Shown one piece after another: positions 1 to 8,608 of a stretch of 34,779 nucleotides of DNA. The notes beneath the pieces are model-generated. The model was not told the DNA's origin and did not search any database. It worked only from the letters and a program-made list of their open reading frames with translations. The stretch's first letter is position 1, and each line of letters begins with the position of its first letter. The DNA is from an uncultured Flavihumibacter sp. (GTDB lineage Bacteria > Bacteroidota > Bacteroidia > Chitinophagales > Chitinophagaceae), in the NCBI GenBank assembly GCA_946482545.1, contig CAMLRX010000042.1:1-34779 (forward strand), given 5' to 3'. A program made the translations under genes and the position numbers.

Positions 1-474
1 GGAATGGACCAGCAAACCTGTGAGGCCCGCGCTTATGCCGTGGCCCGCGCTTTCGATCCATTGCTCGTGAACTCCGTGGTGGGATTTATTGGACCGGAAT
101 ATTTGTACGATGGCAAACAGATCACACGTGCCGCACTGGAAGATCATTTCTGCGGGAAGCTGCTCGGATTGCCGATGGGGATGGACATCTGCTACACGAA
201 CCATGCGGAAGCCGACCAGGACGATATGGACAACCTGCTCACCTTACTCGGTGTGGCGGGCTGCAACTTTATCATGGGCGTTCCCGGTTCAGATGATATC
301 ATGTTGAATTACCAATCCACTTCTTTCCACGACGCGCTTTACCTGCGGGAAGTACTGGGATTGAAACCTGCCCCGGAGTTTGAACAATGGCTGAAAGAAA
401 GAGGCATTATGTATGCGGATGCCAATACCGGAAACCAAGAAATGCTGCAACGCCTGCTCCAATACCTATTCTGA
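1..474 (+). CDS. eutB: Ethanolamine ammonia-lyase large subunit, C-terminal part
   Basis: This is the last 157 codons of EutB; the window starts inside the gene, in frame from base 1. EutB is the catalytic subunit of adenosylcobalamin-dependent ethanolamine ammonia-lyase, which converts ethanolamine to acetaldehyde and ammonia. The visible part carries hallmark stretches of the family: GKLLGLPMGMDICYTNHAEA, the DMDNLLTLLGVAGCNFIMGV segment and DDIMLNYQSTSFHD, followed by the usual LGLKPAPEFEQWL near the C-terminus. The stop codon is TGA at 472-474. The small subunit gene follows after 11 bases, so the two are co-transcribed and translated together. No microcompartment shell gene is seen on the visible side. 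Identity is secure; only the N-terminal two thirds are missing because of the window edge. Confidence 0.97.
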   Translation, partial: GMDQQTCEARAYAVARAFDPLLVNSVVGFIGPEYLYDGKQITRAALEDHFCGKLLGLPMGMDICYTNHAEADQDDMDNLLTLLGVAGCNFIMGVPGSDDIMLNYQSTSFHDALYLREVLGLKPAPEFEQWLKERGIMYADANTGNQEMLQRLLQYLF

Positions 475-485
475 AACGCATCATT

Positions 486-1262
486 ATGGAACTGAAAAAC
501 ACAACGGACAGGGACCAATGGGAGGCGCTGAAACAGTTTACAGCGGCGCGCATCGCGCTGGGGCGAACAGGTTCAGGCTTACCCACCAATGCGATGTTGC
601 AGTTCAAAATCGCCCATGCGCATGCGAGAGATGCCGTACACACGCCATTGGATACCAGCCATATCATCCAGGGTTTAAAAGAAAGAAAACTTTCTGTTAT
701 AGAGGTGTCCAGCAAAGCCACCGATCGCGTTACTTACCTTCAACGGCCCGATCTCGGGCGCGAGCCTGATGCGCATTCAGTTTCCTGCTTACAGGAACAA
801 ACTTTTCCCTGTGATGTATGTATCGTGATAGCCGATGGATTGTCTGCCCGGGCCATCCATCTGTATGCGTTGCCCTTGCTGGATGAATTACTCCCGCTGC
901 TGGCAGCGGCGGGCAAAACCCTGGCGCCGGTTTGTGTGGCCACACAGGCAAGGGTGGCACTGGCCGATCACATCGCGTTTCACCTGAAAGCCAGGTTGTC
1001 TGTAATACTGATCGGGGAACGCCCCGGATTAAGCGCTTCCGATAGTATGGGCGCGTACCTCACTTTTGAGCCACGACCCGGACTTACAGATGATTCCCGG
1101 AACTGCATCTCCAATATCCGATCGGAGGGCATCTCTTCCAAACTTGCGGCCGCAAAGTTGGTGTACCTGATCGGTGAAGTTTTTAAATGGGAAATATCAG
1201 GCGTTGCGCTGAAAGATAATTATGGTTTGCTGAACGATGCTTCCGATGCGCGTTTGCCTTAA
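486..1262 (+). CDS. eutC: Ethanolamine ammonia-lyase small subunit
   Basis: EutC is the small subunit that completes the B12-dependent ethanolamine ammonia-lyase with EutB. The 258-residue protein has the typical early segment GRTGSGLPTNAMLQFKIAHA followed by HARDAVHTPLD, then the VCIVIADGLSARAIH core and the LIGERPGL segment. I chose the ATG at 486: it sits 11 bases after the eutB stop and gives MELKNTTDRDQWE, whereas the in-frame ATG at 387 would lie inside eutB and add 33 residues unlike the family. The stop TAA (1260-1262) shares the four bases TTAA (1259-1262) with the stop of the convergent minus-strand gene. Length is normal, with no sign of damage. Confidence 0.95.
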   Translation: MELKNTTDRDQWEALKQFTAARIALGRTGSGLPTNAMLQFKIAHAHARDAVHTPLDTSHIIQGLKERKLSVIEVSSKATDRVTYLQRPDLGREPDAHSVSCLQEQTFPCDVCIVIADGLSARAIHLYALPLLDELLPLLAAAGKTLAPVCVATQARVALADHIAFHLKARLSVILIGERPGLSASDSMGAYLTFEPRPGLTDDSRNCISNIRSEGISSKLAAAKLVYLIGEVFKWEISGVALKDNYGLLNDASDARLP

Positions 1263-3196
1263 CCTTTCTTCTTCAGCACAATCTGTTCATCCAGGTACTC
1301 GTACATCTGTTTGTAAAAACTTTTCACCATATCATAATCCTGGTAGGAGTAATAAGGGAGTTTTATTTCAAACCTGAAGTTGATGGAGATGATATTCCCT
1401 TCCTGCAATACGCGCCGGGTAAATTCAAGTTCATTGCCAGGCAGTTTCAACCTTAAACTTCTCGGGAGCGATTCTATGGCTACGGCATCGTTCAACGTGA
1501 GATGGTAGTTGAAACTAAAGACCTGTGTGGCGCCAAAATTGATATCGGAAAAGCGTTTTTCGTCGGTAAACGGGTTTTTATCCAACCCTGAGAGCGGCAT
1601 TGTATTCAGCAGGAAATAGTCTCCGGAATGCTCCAATGGTGTGGCGAACCGGAAGCGTTGTGTTAGCTGAACAGTATCCGGCTTCACTTTTTCTTCCAGC
1701 GAGAGGGAGTCCACTTTCAGTGCGGTATATGCTTTCACCAATACCTTCCGGATAAAGTTTTCTTCTCCCGGCACGCGCGCAGCAATACGGTTGAGTGCGC
1801 TGTAGCCTTTGCTTACCACATATCCTTTTCCACTGGCCACCATATCAGGCTGGAGGCTTGCAGTAATGCTGTAGATGTTCACGTAACCCTCTCCAGGTTG
1901 TTGCAGCGTTACCAGCGTTCCTTTTTTGCGGTCCACCACAAATGCCGTCGTATTCAATAAACTTTCCGGCAGCATACCAAAAGGCGTGGCGCCATCGGTA
2001 GCGTCTAGGACGTATGTTTTGTTGTTTAAGGAAACGTAAGCAGCCACTTTATTGAACTGGTCCAGAAAAGGGTAGGAAGTGTTTACTTTTTTGTAGTCGC
2101 GTTCCGCTACGAGGATGGGTTTCACTTCAAAACCAGCTTCCGAGAGCAGGTTGATGAGTGAAAGGTTAATATCGCCGCAACTACCGGTTTTGTTGTTCCA
2201 GGCCGATTTAACCCCGTTCCCACCAGCATACATGCCGTAGAAACCGTTCCATTGAAAGTGGTTCCGCACATGGTTGAATAGCGCGGAGAGCTGTTCTTCT
2301 TTCGTCCTGTTCAGCGTGGCTGCGGTAATGATAGCTTTTGCGCCATCCAGGTTTTTATTGAGCTGCGCACCAAAAGAAGCGTGGTTAAGCAGTTCACGTG
2401 ACACCTCGTCCCAGGTGTTCATATACTTTGAGCGCCCCATGTAATTGGCATAAGCCGAAAGCTGGAAACTGACTTTCTGGATAAAATCCATCCGGGAATC
2501 CATATAGGGTTCGTTCTTTAACCCCGCCACATTGTTCATTTCAAAATAGATCGTGCCCTTACCAGATTCAGGTTTCACAATAATGTTCATTTCCTCGGCT
2601 TTCTGTACCTGGTAAACGAATTCTGAATTTCCGACCAATGTAAGGTGGTAAGTGCTGCGCAGGGTGGGGAGGTAGGATTGAAAGTGCCAGTCGTCCAGTC
2701 CGCCATAATGTTTCATGGTGGATATATAACGGTACTCAATTACCGAACCCTTTTTTACGCCGGGCATTGCGAAGGTCACTTCCCCGATCTTCGCGTTGAT
2801 CTTGTTGCGGTAAATGTTCTTTTTATCGAGGGTGAATTTATCCATGCCGCCGCCCTCAACGGGGGTGAGCACCACGCCATCAATGTTGGAAATATATTCG
2901 AAATCCGAATCCGCGTAATAGCGGATTTTGATATTTGCGTAATCGAGGCCTGCGTCGTTCAGGATTTTGATGCGCACCACACGATCGGTTACCAGCTCAT
3001 TGTCCATGCCGGGATAACTCCGCGCACGATCGAGCAATATAACGGCAGGGGCGTTCTTTTCAAATGCGCAATCGGTCATACTGAGTTCCTCGCTGGAGAA
3101 GAGGCCCAGTTGCGGAGCTTCTTCCCATTGCGCGAAAGTTTGTATCGGACAGAAGCTGATTAGGCCCAGCAGCATTGATGCTATTACCATTTTCAT
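1259..3196 (-). CDS. Secreted DUF3857/transglutaminase-like protein (third gene of operon; Cys kept, His lost)
   Basis: This 645-residue protein begins with a signal peptide (residues 1-22, ending TFA|Q). An N-terminal DUF3857-type beta domain follows (about 50-250), then a transglutaminase-like fold (about 280-420) and a C-terminal DUF3858-like part. In this superfamily a Cys-His-Asp triad does papain-like chemistry. Here Cys340 (KTGSCGD) and Asp398 (VLDATD) are present. The His of the usual FNHV motif is Lys383 (QFNKV), so normal catalysis is unlikely. It is the last gene of a tight minus-strand operon, starting 7 bases after the previous stop. Its twin is the first gene of the operon: same length, with Cys/His/Asp positions at identical residue numbers. 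Substrate is unknown; location should be periplasmic or outer-membrane associated. Confidence 0.85.
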   Translation of the reverse strand: MKMVIASMLLGLISFCPIQTFAQWEEAPQLGLFSSEELSMTDCAFEKNAPAVILLDRARSYPGMDNELVTDRVVRIKILNDAGLDYANIKIRYYADSDFEYISNIDGVVLTPVEGGGMDKFTLDKKNIYRNKINAKIGEVTFAMPGVKKGSVIEYRYISTMKHYGGLDDWHFQSYLPTLRSTYHLTLVGNSEFVYQVQKAEEMNIIVKPESGKGTIYFEMNNVAGLKNEPYMDSRMDFIQKVSFQLSAYANYMGRSKYMNTWDEVSRELLNHASFGAQLNKNLDGAKAIITAATLNRTKEEQLSALFNHVRNHFQWNGFYGMYAGGNGVKSAWNNKTGSCGDINLSLINLLSEAGFEVKPILVAERDYKKVNTSYPFLDQFNKVAAYVSLNNKTYVLDATDGATPFGMLPESLLNTTAFVVDRKKGTLVTLQQPGEGYVNIYSITASLQPDMVASGKGYVVSKGYSALNRIAARVPGEENFIRKVLVKAYTALKVDSLSLEEKVKPDTVQLTQRFRFATPLEHSGDYFLLNTMPLSGLDKNPFTDEKRFSDINFGATQVFSFNYHLTLNDAVAIESLPRSLRLKLPGNELEFTRRVLQEGNIISINFRFEIKLPYYSYQDYDMVKSFYKQMYEYLDEQIVLKKKG

Positions 3197-3203
3197 AAAG
3201 CGG

Positions 3204-5120
3204 TCAGTCTTTTTTCAGGATCCATTTCTGTCCCTGGTCTTTCATTACCTGGTTGAAGAATACCTTTGCTTCAGGGTATTGCGCGGCAGGAATGATGTGG
3301 TAGTTGAGGTCCATAGATGTAATGCTTGTTACCGTTCCTTTTTCGGGTTGGTAACTCATTTCAGAAGTATATTTTCCGAGTGGAAAGGAAAAAGATGTTT
3401 TAGCCGGAAGCGATTCCACAGAATAACCTTTGGGCAGTTGAAAGATCGTGGTATCGTTCCTTTGGAAAGGGTGATCGAGGTACACATCGTTTTCACGTTT
3501 TTCAGCAGCAGGCATATCGTCTACCCATTGTTTATGGAGGTGCCTGTTGAAGAACAGTTTGGCACCGGTTCCGAATTCACAAACCTGGTCGTAAGACGTG
3601 TTCAGGGAGAAGGAAACATTTTCCTTGCGTGGATCGGCGACGGAAGCATTTTCGTAAACGGTGGGTTGTTTGAGGGAGAAATAGGCCTGTAATATTCTTT
3701 TTTGTTGTTCGGTATTGCGGTGTTGTAATCCTTCCACCATCAGGTATTTGAATTCTCCGGTGCCATTCATTTTTGTGGTCACCTTTCCGCTTTTATCTTC
3801 TCCTGAAAGCTGGATCAGGGTATGTACTGACAGTTGGTGGCTACTAGCTTTGCTGCCAGGGGTTTTGACGAGAAAGCCACCTTCCGGTGTTACCACCAGC
3901 GCGTTGCGGTTTTCAGTGGAGGCATCCAGTTTTCCGAAATCAAGTGTATTGCTGGTGCATTCTACCCAGGTCGTGTCGCGGATGGAGGGGATACAAAGGA
4001 TGACATGGTTAAAATCGTTGGAGGCGAATGTCGGGTCTACCGGCAGGTAATTGGTACCGCGGTTGATGATGGCCTGGTAACTTTTGATCCCCACAGCGCC
4101 CAGCGCGCTCTGCATATAGTTTGACAAGCCCTTGCAGTCTCCGTATTTCTTTGCATGGGTAAATGAAGAAGCGAAGGGGCGCCAGCCGCCAATGCCCAAC
4201 TGAATGCTTACATACCGGAAATTCTGTTGCAGGTAATTGTAAATTATGCTTGCTTTGCCCGCATCGTCAGGTGCATCTTTTACGAGATCGCGGAAGAATG
4301 CTTTACTGTCTTCGGAAAGATCGTCTGTTTTTTTAATAAGTTGCTGGTACCATTTACCAAGCCCGTTCCAGGTACTCATTTCACCTGCATAACCATCCAT
4401 TTCAAACTTGGAAGGAGAGAGCCGGATGGCCGGGTAAAGAAAGCGGGAAGCGTAGGTGCTCCTTTCAAAGCTTTTGGCAGGAAGATTCGATGCTGTCCAT
4501 TGGTATGTTTTTGTTCCTTTCTCTTCGGAAACAGTGGGTTTTAAAGCAGTATGCTGGTTCTTATAACGCACCTCAAGACCCGGCGCCATTTTCGTCACCA
4601 GCACAAATTGCTCCACTGAAGTGTTGCCGGTTTGAATATAACTGCTGGGATAAAATAACGTTCCGTTGTATTTTAAGGTGTAGGCAATATCCATCGTAAT
4701 AGGATAGAAGTTGGCGGGCACCTTATAATACAAAGTTTTGTTGTCGTCTATCAGTCCATCGCCGCCAGATTCCATAATCAATTGTTTCTTTCCTGCTTTG
4801 CTCACCAGGTTCCCGTTTTTGTCGAACACCTTTATTTCCAGGTCTCCAAGTTCCTGGAATTTATCGGTATGCGTGCTGAAAATAAGATGGTCTTCTCCTC
4901 TTTCATTCATTACAGTGGTAATGTTTCTTATTTTCTGAACGGCTTTGGAGGCGGATTGTACTTCAAATTCCATATAATCGTACCGCGTTACGGCATCCGC
5001 GTTCTTCAATAAACTATCCGGAATAGCCGAAACGGCAAGGTTTGTGGGTTGGGCCATTGCAGGAAGGGCGAAACATAAACTTATTACCAATGCAATACCA
5101 GTATTCATCAGCACTTTCAT
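3204..5120 (-). CDS. Secreted DUF3857/transglutaminase-like protein (middle gene; catalytic residues present)
   Basis: A 638-residue secreted protein: signal peptide at residues 1-23 (AMA|Q), DUF3857-type domain (about 50-240), transglutaminase-like domain (about 280-400) and a beta-rich C-terminus. It keeps Cys329 (KYGDCKG) and His372 (DFNHVI). The third position is Glu387 (WVECTS), a form I associate with this Bacteroidota subfamily. It is therefore the only member of the three-gene operon with a plausible complete active site. I chose the ATG at 5118-5120, one base after the upstream gene's stop, because it starts the signal peptide MKVLMNTGIALVISLCFA. The in-frame ATG at 5219 adds 33 residues without a signal and overlaps the upstream gene. 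It differs in sequence from its two flanking relatives, which resemble each other. Confidence 0.85.
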   Translation of the reverse strand: MKVLMNTGIALVISLCFALPAMAQPTNLAVSAIPDSLLKNADAVTRYDYMEFEVQSASKAVQKIRNITTVMNERGEDHLIFSTHTDKFQELGDLEIKVFDKNGNLVSKAGKKQLIMESGGDGLIDDNKTLYYKVPANFYPITMDIAYTLKYNGTLFYPSSYIQTGNTSVEQFVLVTKMAPGLEVRYKNQHTALKPTVSEEKGTKTYQWTASNLPAKSFERSTYASRFLYPAIRLSPSKFEMDGYAGEMSTWNGLGKWYQQLIKKTDDLSEDSKAFFRDLVKDAPDDAGKASIIYNYLQQNFRYVSIQLGIGGWRPFASSFTHAKKYGDCKGLSNYMQSALGAVGIKSYQAIINRGTNYLPVDPTFASNDFNHVILCIPSIRDTTWVECTSNTLDFGKLDASTENRNALVVTPEGGFLVKTPGSKASSHQLSVHTLIQLSGEDKSGKVTTKMNGTGEFKYLMVEGLQHRNTEQQKRILQAYFSLKQPTVYENASVADPRKENVSFSLNTSYDQVCEFGTGAKLFFNRHLHKQWVDDMPAAEKRENDVYLDHPFQRNDTTIFQLPKGYSVESLPAKTSFSFPLGKYTSEMSYQPEKGTVTSITSMDLNYHIIPAAQYPEAKVFFNQVMKDQGQKWILKKD

Positions 5121-5121
5121 A

Positions 5122-7059
5122 TCAACTGTTTTCTTTTCTTCTGAAAACCACCTGTTCTGTAAGGAGGGTAAACAACTGTTTGTAGAACTCTTTAAAATTA
5201 TCGTATTCTTCCACGGCATAAACGGGGCTGCGGAATTCGATATTGATCCTGAACTGCACCACGTTTTCCGTCACCTGGAATATTCTCCTGAACACGATGG
5301 AGGTGTCCGGCATGATCATGCTGATGTTCTTTGGCAGTTCCTCAATAGCCGCGTCAGCCGGGAGTCGTATGGTACCGGATACTACATAGCTTTGATTGAA
5401 CCCAAAGTCCACATCCGTGAAGCGTCTTTCCGAGGTAAAAGGATTCTTTTCGAGTCCGGTGAACAAGTTAACGGTAAAGAAATTGTAATCTCCCGACTTG
5501 TTCAGCGGCAGTTTGTATTTGAACTTCTGGGTAAGCGGCAGCGTATCCGCTTTCAGGTTTTCCACTTCAAAACTGTCTATGCCTACTTTATAATCACCAT
5601 TGGAGGCGTACACCGCGGCGGCGGATGAAACGGATTCTTTGTATTTTTTTACGATGGTATTTCTCGCGTATCCGTTGCTGTTGATGGTGGCGGCGCCTGT
5701 AAGACTGTCTCCTTTCACTTCTCCATTAAAATAGATAATTGAGGTTTTCTTCTGATCGGGGTTCCACAACGGAACGAAGCCGGAAGCTTTATTGTCTACA
5801 ATAAAAGCATCAGTTCCCATTACATCGTACGGGATCAGGTGCAGCGGGTTGTATTTGTCGGCGGCATTTACCACATAATAATCGTTATCGCCCTTGCAAA
5901 GCAGGATCACTTTGTTGAACTGGCTCACGAAGGGGTAAGCGCGGAACACCTTACCATGATCCCGGGTACTTACCAGGATGGGGTAGGCTTCAAGGTTCTG
6001 GTCGCGCAGGAGGTTCAGGAGCAACAGGTTCAGGTCGGCGTTGGTGCCTGTTTTTTTGGCCATCACATTTTTAACCCCATCGGTATAGATGTCTTCGATA
6101 CCGTTCCATTCAAAGTTATTGCGCACATAATCGTGTAGTATCCTGAGTTTTTCCGTATTGCTTTTGATGTTTTTCAGTTGTTCGGCCATTTCCTGAGGTA
6201 CTCTGATGTTTTTTCTGAGTTGTACACCGAAGTTTTCATCGGCCATGAGTTCTGAACTCAGTTTTTCCCAGGTAGACAACACCGGAATGATGGGTTGCAT
6301 AGGCACCTGGATGCTGGCAAGCTGAAACTCCACCCGCTGAAGGTAGTCTTTGGGCGCAGCCATATACGGTTCTGAGCGCAGCGAAGGAATATCGCGCATT
6401 GCGTAGGTGTTCTCATAATTATCCCGCACTTTTTCCTCTTTCCTTTCCATAGGCAGTCTGGACCGCATCTGTTTGGTGAAATTGAAGTATTCCGGGATCA
6501 CCTGGTTGTAATAGCTGAGGCCTACAGGAAGCCTTGTCTGGAAATACCATGGATCGATGGTAGAATAGCTTTTCCTGGTGCGTTTATACCTGTATTCCAC
6601 TACACTACCGGCTTTAAGTTCGGGAAAAGTAAAAGTGATGGTGGTAACCGAGTTGTTTGTTTTTTCCCTGAAGAACAGTTTCTTGTCCACTTCGGTACGC
6701 ACCACTTTACCATCGCTGCCCAGGTTGTAAGTGTAGGCGCTCAAACGGTCGATCTGTTCATATTTCCGTTCATCGTAAAAAGGGATTTTCACCGTGGCGT
6801 AATCGAATCCTTTCTCGTTGAAAATCTTAATGCGTACCACATACTCGCTTTCTGTCACAAACGGGATTTCCGACGATGGTATGTAGCGCACCCAGGCCGC
6901 ATCGTACAGGTACATTGCTTCAGCATCCTTTTCAAATGGACACGCGGTCATTTTCAACTCTTCTTCGGAAACTTTTCCAAAACTGGGGAGGTCTTTTTTC
7001 TGAGCGTGCAGGGCATAAGACGCCAGGCATAACAGGATAAAAAGGCTTAACGGTTTCAT
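5122..7059 (-). CDS. Secreted DUF3857/transglutaminase-like protein (first gene; active site lost)
   Basis: First gene of the three-gene minus-strand operon. The 645-residue protein has a signal peptide (1-19, LHA|Q), a DUF3857-type domain and a transglutaminase-like fold. All three triad positions are replaced: Asn340 (KTGTNADLN) for Cys, Lys383 (QFNKVI) for His and Asn398 (VVNAAD) for Asp. It is very likely a pseudo-enzyme, used for binding or as a partner. Its N-terminal pattern SEEELKMTACPFEKDAEA closely parallels SSEELSMTDCAFEKNAPA in the third gene, so these two are recent paralogues. A possible -7 element reading TACCTTAA on the minus strand (7073-7066) lies 6 bases before the ATG. The fold is well supported by the order of motifs; function is unknown. 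Confidence 0.85.
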   Translation of the reverse strand: MKPLSLFILLCLASYALHAQKKDLPSFGKVSEEELKMTACPFEKDAEAMYLYDAAWVRYIPSSEIPFVTESEYVVRIKIFNEKGFDYATVKIPFYDERKYEQIDRLSAYTYNLGSDGKVVRTEVDKKLFFREKTNNSVTTITFTFPELKAGSVVEYRYKRTRKSYSTIDPWYFQTRLPVGLSYYNQVIPEYFNFTKQMRSRLPMERKEEKVRDNYENTYAMRDIPSLRSEPYMAAPKDYLQRVEFQLASIQVPMQPIIPVLSTWEKLSSELMADENFGVQLRKNIRVPQEMAEQLKNIKSNTEKLRILHDYVRNNFEWNGIEDIYTDGVKNVMAKKTGTNADLNLLLLNLLRDQNLEAYPILVSTRDHGKVFRAYPFVSQFNKVILLCKGDNDYYVVNAADKYNPLHLIPYDVMGTDAFIVDNKASGFVPLWNPDQKKTSIIYFNGEVKGDSLTGAATINSNGYARNTIVKKYKESVSSAAAVYASNGDYKVGIDSFEVENLKADTLPLTQKFKYKLPLNKSGDYNFFTVNLFTGLEKNPFTSERRFTDVDFGFNQSYVVSGTIRLPADAAIEELPKNISMIMPDTSIVFRRIFQVTENVVQFRINIEFRSPVYAVEEYDNFKEFYKQLFTLLTEQVVFRRKENS

Positions 7060-7111
7060 GATGGTTTAAGGTATGTAGGGTAAAAGTTACCACAAGATAT
7101 AATCTATCATG

Positions 7112-7119
7112 TAAATTTG
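7112..7119 (+). promoter_or_regulatory. -7 promoter element (TAAATTTG) for the TraB/GumN-like gene
   Basis: TAAATTTG matches the Bacteroidota -7 consensus TAnnTTTG and lies 31 bases before the ATG at 7151. I see no convincing -33 TTTG at the right distance, so this is a moderate call. Confidence 0.45.
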
Positions 7120-7150
7120 AAACATAAATTTCAGTCACAATTCATATATA

Positions 7151-8032
7151 ATGAAAATTGTTTATTCTTTCTTACTCTTACTTACGGGTGTATTATTTGC
7201 CAATTGCTCGTCCTATGCGCAGGAGAAGTCCGGAAGCGGAACTTTGTTGTGGAAGATATCGGGTAAGGGGCTTTCGGCACCATCTTATCTTTTCGGAACG
7301 ATGCATATTGTATGCCCTGATGACCTGATTTTGTCTCCAACCCTTGAACACGCCATCAATACCACCAACCAGACGTATATGGAACTGGACATGGATGATA
7401 TGGGCGAAATGATGGGCATGTTTAAAATACTGCAGATGAAGGGTGGAAAAAAACTGAAGGACCTGCTCACACCAGAAGAATATGATAAGGTTAAAACATT
7501 CTTTGCCACCGCGAAAACACCAATTCCGTTCACAATGATGGAGGGGTACAAGCCTATGTTGATTTCCTCGATCATTTTCCAGCAACTGATGGACTGCGGC
7601 GCCACCGAAGGCATGGAGTCGCTGATTATGAAAAAGGTAAAGACCAATGGTAAAGAGATTTACGGGTTGGAAACGGCGGCTTTCCAGGGCGGCATATTTG
7701 ATAGCATTCCTTATGAATTGCAGGCTAAAGAACTGGTAAAATCCATTGACAGCCTTGAGTCGAATAAGAAAATGGTAAACGATATGCTGGAGGTTTACCG
7801 CAAACAGGACATGGTGAAACTGGAGAAGATGCTGCTGGAATCGGACCCTACCATTGCAGCTTATTCCGATCTGTTACTGTATGAAAGAAACAGGAACTGG
7901 GTGGCGAAAATACCAGCGATTATAAAAGATAAGCCTACATTGTTTGCGGTGGGAGCGGGGCATTTGGTAGGAGATAAGGGTATAGTGGCGTTACTTCGAA
8001 AGGAAGGGTATAAGGTGGAGGCGGTGTGGTAA
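7151..8032 (+). CDS. TraB/GumN-like exported protein
   Basis: A 293-residue member of the TraB/GumN family, whose domain shares a fold with Tiki-type metalloproteases; bacterial roles are mostly unknown. The two family hallmarks are present: GTMH at residues 49-52 near the N-terminus, and a late AVGAGHLVG segment with His271. The N-terminus is a signal peptide. Cys19 (LFANC) could be a lipidation site although Asn before Cys is not the classic lipobox; cleavage after SYA (residue 23) is the alternative. It stands alone on the plus strand, divergent from the transglutaminase-like operon and convergent with ndk. A perfect 49-base palindrome lies between its end and that of ndk. Confidence 0.85.
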   Translation: MKIVYSFLLLLTGVLFANCSSYAQEKSGSGTLLWKISGKGLSAPSYLFGTMHIVCPDDLILSPTLEHAINTTNQTYMELDMDDMGEMMGMFKILQMKGGKKLKDLLTPEEYDKVKTFFATAKTPIPFTMMEGYKPMLISSIIFQQLMDCGATEGMESLIMKKVKTNGKEIYGLETAAFQGGIFDSIPYELQAKELVKSIDSLESNKKMVNDMLEVYRKQDMVKLEKMLLESDPTIAAYSDLLLYERNRNWVAKIPAIIKDKPTLFAVGAGHLVGDKGIVALLRKEGYKVEAVW

Positions 8033-8061
8033 GGTGAGGGTTTTGGGTGAGGCTAAAATAA

Positions 8062-8110
8062 TGTTGGATTTTGAACCGTGAAAGTAACTTTCACGGTTCA
8101 AAATCCAACA
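8062..8110. terminator. Perfect 49-base palindrome between convergent genes, likely bidirectional terminator
   Basis: Bases 8062-8085 are the exact reverse complement of 8087-8110, leaving one unpaired centre base (8086): a 24-bp perfect stem. It lies between the stops of the TraB/GumN-like gene (8032) and ndk (8129). The stem base reads TGTTGGATTTTGAA and is shared with other intergenic hairpins in this window; the tip CCGTGAAAGT is unique here. There is no clear T-tract, so a terminator role is inferred from position and symmetry. Confidence 0.7.
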
Positions 8111-8128
8111 TTCAAAATTCAGCATTCC

Positions 8129-8545
8129 TTAAAACTGCTCCAGTCCGCTGAAGAAGAAGGCGCCTTCGATGGCGGCGTTCTCATCGCTGTCGCTTCCGTG
8201 GATCGCGTTTTCACCGATGGAAGCGGCGAACTGCTTGCGGATGGTGCCTTCAGCAGCCTGCGCGGGGTTGGTAGCGCCGATCAGTTCACGGAAAGCGGCC
8301 ACTGCGTTCTCCTTTTCGAGGATAGCGGCTATAATTACGCCACTGCTCATGAATTCCACCAGTTCTCCGTAGAAGGGTCTTTCTTTGTGTACGGCGTAGA
8401 ATTCACCTGCTTTTTCGGCAGATAATTTAATTTGTTTCAATGCCACGATGCGGTAGCCTTCTTTAATGATTCGGTCGAGAATGGCGCCTGCATGTCCTTT
8501 GGACATCGCATCCGGCTTGATCATGGTAAACGTTCTGTTGCTCAT
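8129..8545 (-). CDS. ndk: Nucleoside diphosphate kinase
   Basis: Ndk transfers the terminal phosphate of ATP to nucleoside diphosphates through a phosphohistidine, balancing NTP pools. The 138-residue protein has the normal bacterial length and all key parts: Lys10 in the TMIKPDA start, the [12 protein letters not shown] segment, and the active-site block from [15 protein letters not shown] to Asn-Ala-Ile-His116-Gly-Ser-Asp-Ser, with His116 the phosphorylated residue. It is transcribed away from the NrnA-type gene; a TATCTTTG element (minus strand, 8576-8569) lies 23 bases before its ATG. Confidence 0.97.
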   Translation of the reverse strand: MSNRTFTMIKPDAMSKGHAGAILDRIIKEGYRIVALKQIKLSAEKAGEFYAVHKERPFYGELVEFMSSGVIIAAILEKENAVAAFRELIGATNPAQAAEGTIRKQFAASIGENAIHGSDSDENAAIEGAFFFSGLEQF

Positions 8546-8568
8546 ATTCCTGGTATCAATTTGGGGGG

Positions 8569-8576
8569 CAAAGATA
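8569..8576 (-). promoter_or_regulatory. ndk: -7 promoter element (TATCTTTG) for ndk
   Basis: The minus strand reads TATCTTTG, an exact TAnnTTTG match, 23 bases upstream of the ndk ATG. It lies only 12 bases from the opposing element of the divergent NrnA-type gene, so polymerases at the two promoters would compete. No clear -33 box. Confidence 0.5.
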
Positions 8577-8588
8577 TATAAAATTCCC

Positions 8589-8596
8589 TACCTTCG
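8589..8596 (+). promoter_or_regulatory. -7-like element (TACCTTCG) for the NrnA-type gene
   Basis: TACCTTCG differs from TAnnTTTG at one base and ends 12 bases before the ATG at 8609, implying a leader of only a few bases. It is back-to-back with the ndk promoter. Confidence 0.4.
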
Positions 8597-8608
8597 CCTC
8601 CGTTTGAA

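Noticed and set aside
387..485. N-terminal extension of EutC from the ATG at 387
   Set aside because: Lies inside eutB and adds residues unlike the family; the ATG at 486 follows the eutB stop by 11 bases.
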